DNA from: Desulfobacteraceae bacterium
GTDB taxonomy: Bacteria; Desulfobacterota; Desulfobacteria; Desulfobacterales; Desulfosalsimonadaceae
Direction of reading: 5' to 3'
Assembly (NCBI GenBank): GCA_024636355.1
Contig: JAGXHH010000083.1
Span: forward strand, 1-14,719
Length of the DNA: 14,719 nucleotides
Position numbers and translations under genes: made by a program
Shown here: piece by piece, positions 13,898 to 14,719 of the stretch
Layout: each line of letters opens with the position of its first letter
Numbering within the stretch: position 1 is the stretch's first letter
The notes under the pieces: model-generated
Database searches by the model: none
Seen by the model: only the letters and a program-made list of their open reading frames with translations
Told to the model about the DNA's origin: nothing

Positions 13898-14719
13898 GGA
13901 AGCCTCCGGAACACCGTGCATGACAGCAGGATTTCAAGGACCAGCAGCAGCAGCCCGGCATAGACGAGTGGGGGAAATATTTCCCGGTAGTCCATGTAAC
14001 GGGCTGATTCGAATTCGCTCGTTTCCAGTTTGTCGATGGTGGCGTAAATGTTGCGGAGCGCATCCGCATCGTCTGCCATGAAAAACCTGCCGCCGGTGGT
14101 CTCGGCGATTTTTTCCAGCATATCGCTGTCGACGCCTTGCCCGGCCCGGGTAAAAAATCGGCTGAACAAATTATTTCCGCCCGAATCCTGTACGTTTTCA
14201 CCCACGCCGATGGTGTAAATTTTTATTCCCCATTTTTCTGCCAACTCTGCGGCTTCTATGGGACTGCGGGCGCCGGCATTGTTCTGTCCGTCGGTTAGCA
14301 GGATGATGATTTTGCTCTTGATTTCAAAACGGTCGGGATCTTTTCCCGACTGGTGGGCCAGGGTCTCTTCGGCAGTCTGCAGTCGGGCCGCGGCCAGCGC
14401 GATGGCATCGCCGATGGCCGTGCCGTCCTCGCTTTTGCGCGTGACCAGCGTCACGTTGTCGATAAACCCGGAAAGCGCCCCGTGCGCCAGGGTCAGCGGG
14501 CAAGCGGTTTCCGCATACCGGGCAAAGCTGACCATGCCGATCAGGTCGTTGGGCCGGCCGGAAAGATTGCTGCCGTTGCCGGATGCAAATTCGTGAAACA
14601 CTTTTTTTACCACATCCAGCCGATTGACGCGGCTGCCGTCAGAATCCATTTCCTGGCCCATGCTGCCGGATCGGTCGACCACCATTTCAATGGCGATCCC
14701 CTGGCTTACGTCCCGGACC
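13894..14719 (-). CDS. batA: BatA VWA-domain membrane protein (N-terminus beyond window)
   Basis: The 3' part of the first VWA gene of the operon; 274 residues are visible and the frame is open through the window edge, so the start is not seen. An internal ATG at 14685 is within the VWA strand and is not the start. The visible part begins with VRDVSQGIAIEMVVDRSGSM, whose DRSGS is the first MIDAS motif. GTAIGDA supplies the Thr and LLTDGQNN the second Asp. The fold ends near GGRFFMADDADALRNIYATIDKLE. A C-terminal membrane helix follows (PPLVYAGLLLLVLEILLSC), ending in a short basic tail (FRRLP), the usual ending of this family. Order, the 4-bp overlap with batB and the matching fold support batA. 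The missing region should contain two N-terminal helices, and beyond it the DUF58 and MoxR genes that usually precede. Confidence 0.93.
   Translation of the reverse strand, partial: VRDVSQGIAIEMVVDRSGSMGQEMDSDGSRVNRLDVVKKVFHEFASGNGSNLSGRPNDLIGMVSFARYAETACPLTLAHGALSGFIDNVTLVTRKSEDGTAIGDAIALAAARLQTAEETLAHQSGKDPDRFEIKSKIIILLTDGQNNAGARSPIEAAELAEKWGIKIYTIGVGENVQDSGGNNLFSRFFTRAGQGVDSDMLEKIAETTGGRFFMADDADALRNIYATIDKLETSEFESARYMDYREIFPPLVYAGLLLLVLEILLSCTVFRRLP

Overview
The window looks like a chromosomal segment from a Gram-negative environmental anaerobe. A sulfate-reducer-like member of the Desulfobacterota (old Deltaproteobacteria) is my best guess. This is inference from gene content (a Bat aerotolerance operon, a DUF169 protein, a bacterial eRF1-like protein, a lipoprotein alkylsulfatase-like hydrolase) and from the dense, varied intergenic repeats. 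No rRNA, tRNA, integrase, transposase or CRISPR array is visible.

Layout. 50-1210 (+) is DNA polymerase IV (dinB). 1628-2821 (+) is a secreted orphan protein with three internal repeats. 3319-5055 (-) is a lipoprotein alkylsulfatase-type metallo-beta-lactamase-fold hydrolase. 5554-6129 (-) is a small SAM-dependent methyltransferase. 6444-7634 (-) is an eRF1-like (baeRF-type) protein with a C-terminal zinc knuckle. 7942-8769 (+) is a DUF169 protein, divergent from the baeRF-like gene. 9165-14719 (-) is the bat operon, transcribed batA-batB-batC-batD-batE, with batA cut by the window end. The bat genes overlap by 4 bp or sit 3 bp apart, except for a 102-bp gap between batB and batC.

How the genes work together. 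Only the bat genes form a clear functional unit. Two membrane-anchored VWA proteins (BatA, BatB), an exported TPR protein (BatC), a large exported beta-rich protein with a C-terminal membrane anchor (BatD) and a membrane TPR/SH3 protein (BatE) are expected to form an envelope complex, usually paired with a MoxR-type AAA+ ATPase that would lie beyond position 14719. The other genes look like independent single units.

The most unusual aspect is the intergenic DNA. Almost every gap holds a different repeat family: nested palindromic MITE-like elements, a REPIN-like inverted pair, simple palindromes, a perfect 11-copy heptamer array, a 13-unit degenerate array of the same heptamer, and hexamer arrays. 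Several begin within about 15 bp of a stop codon. One MITE-like element lies between batB and batC and supplies the last 26 codons of batB.
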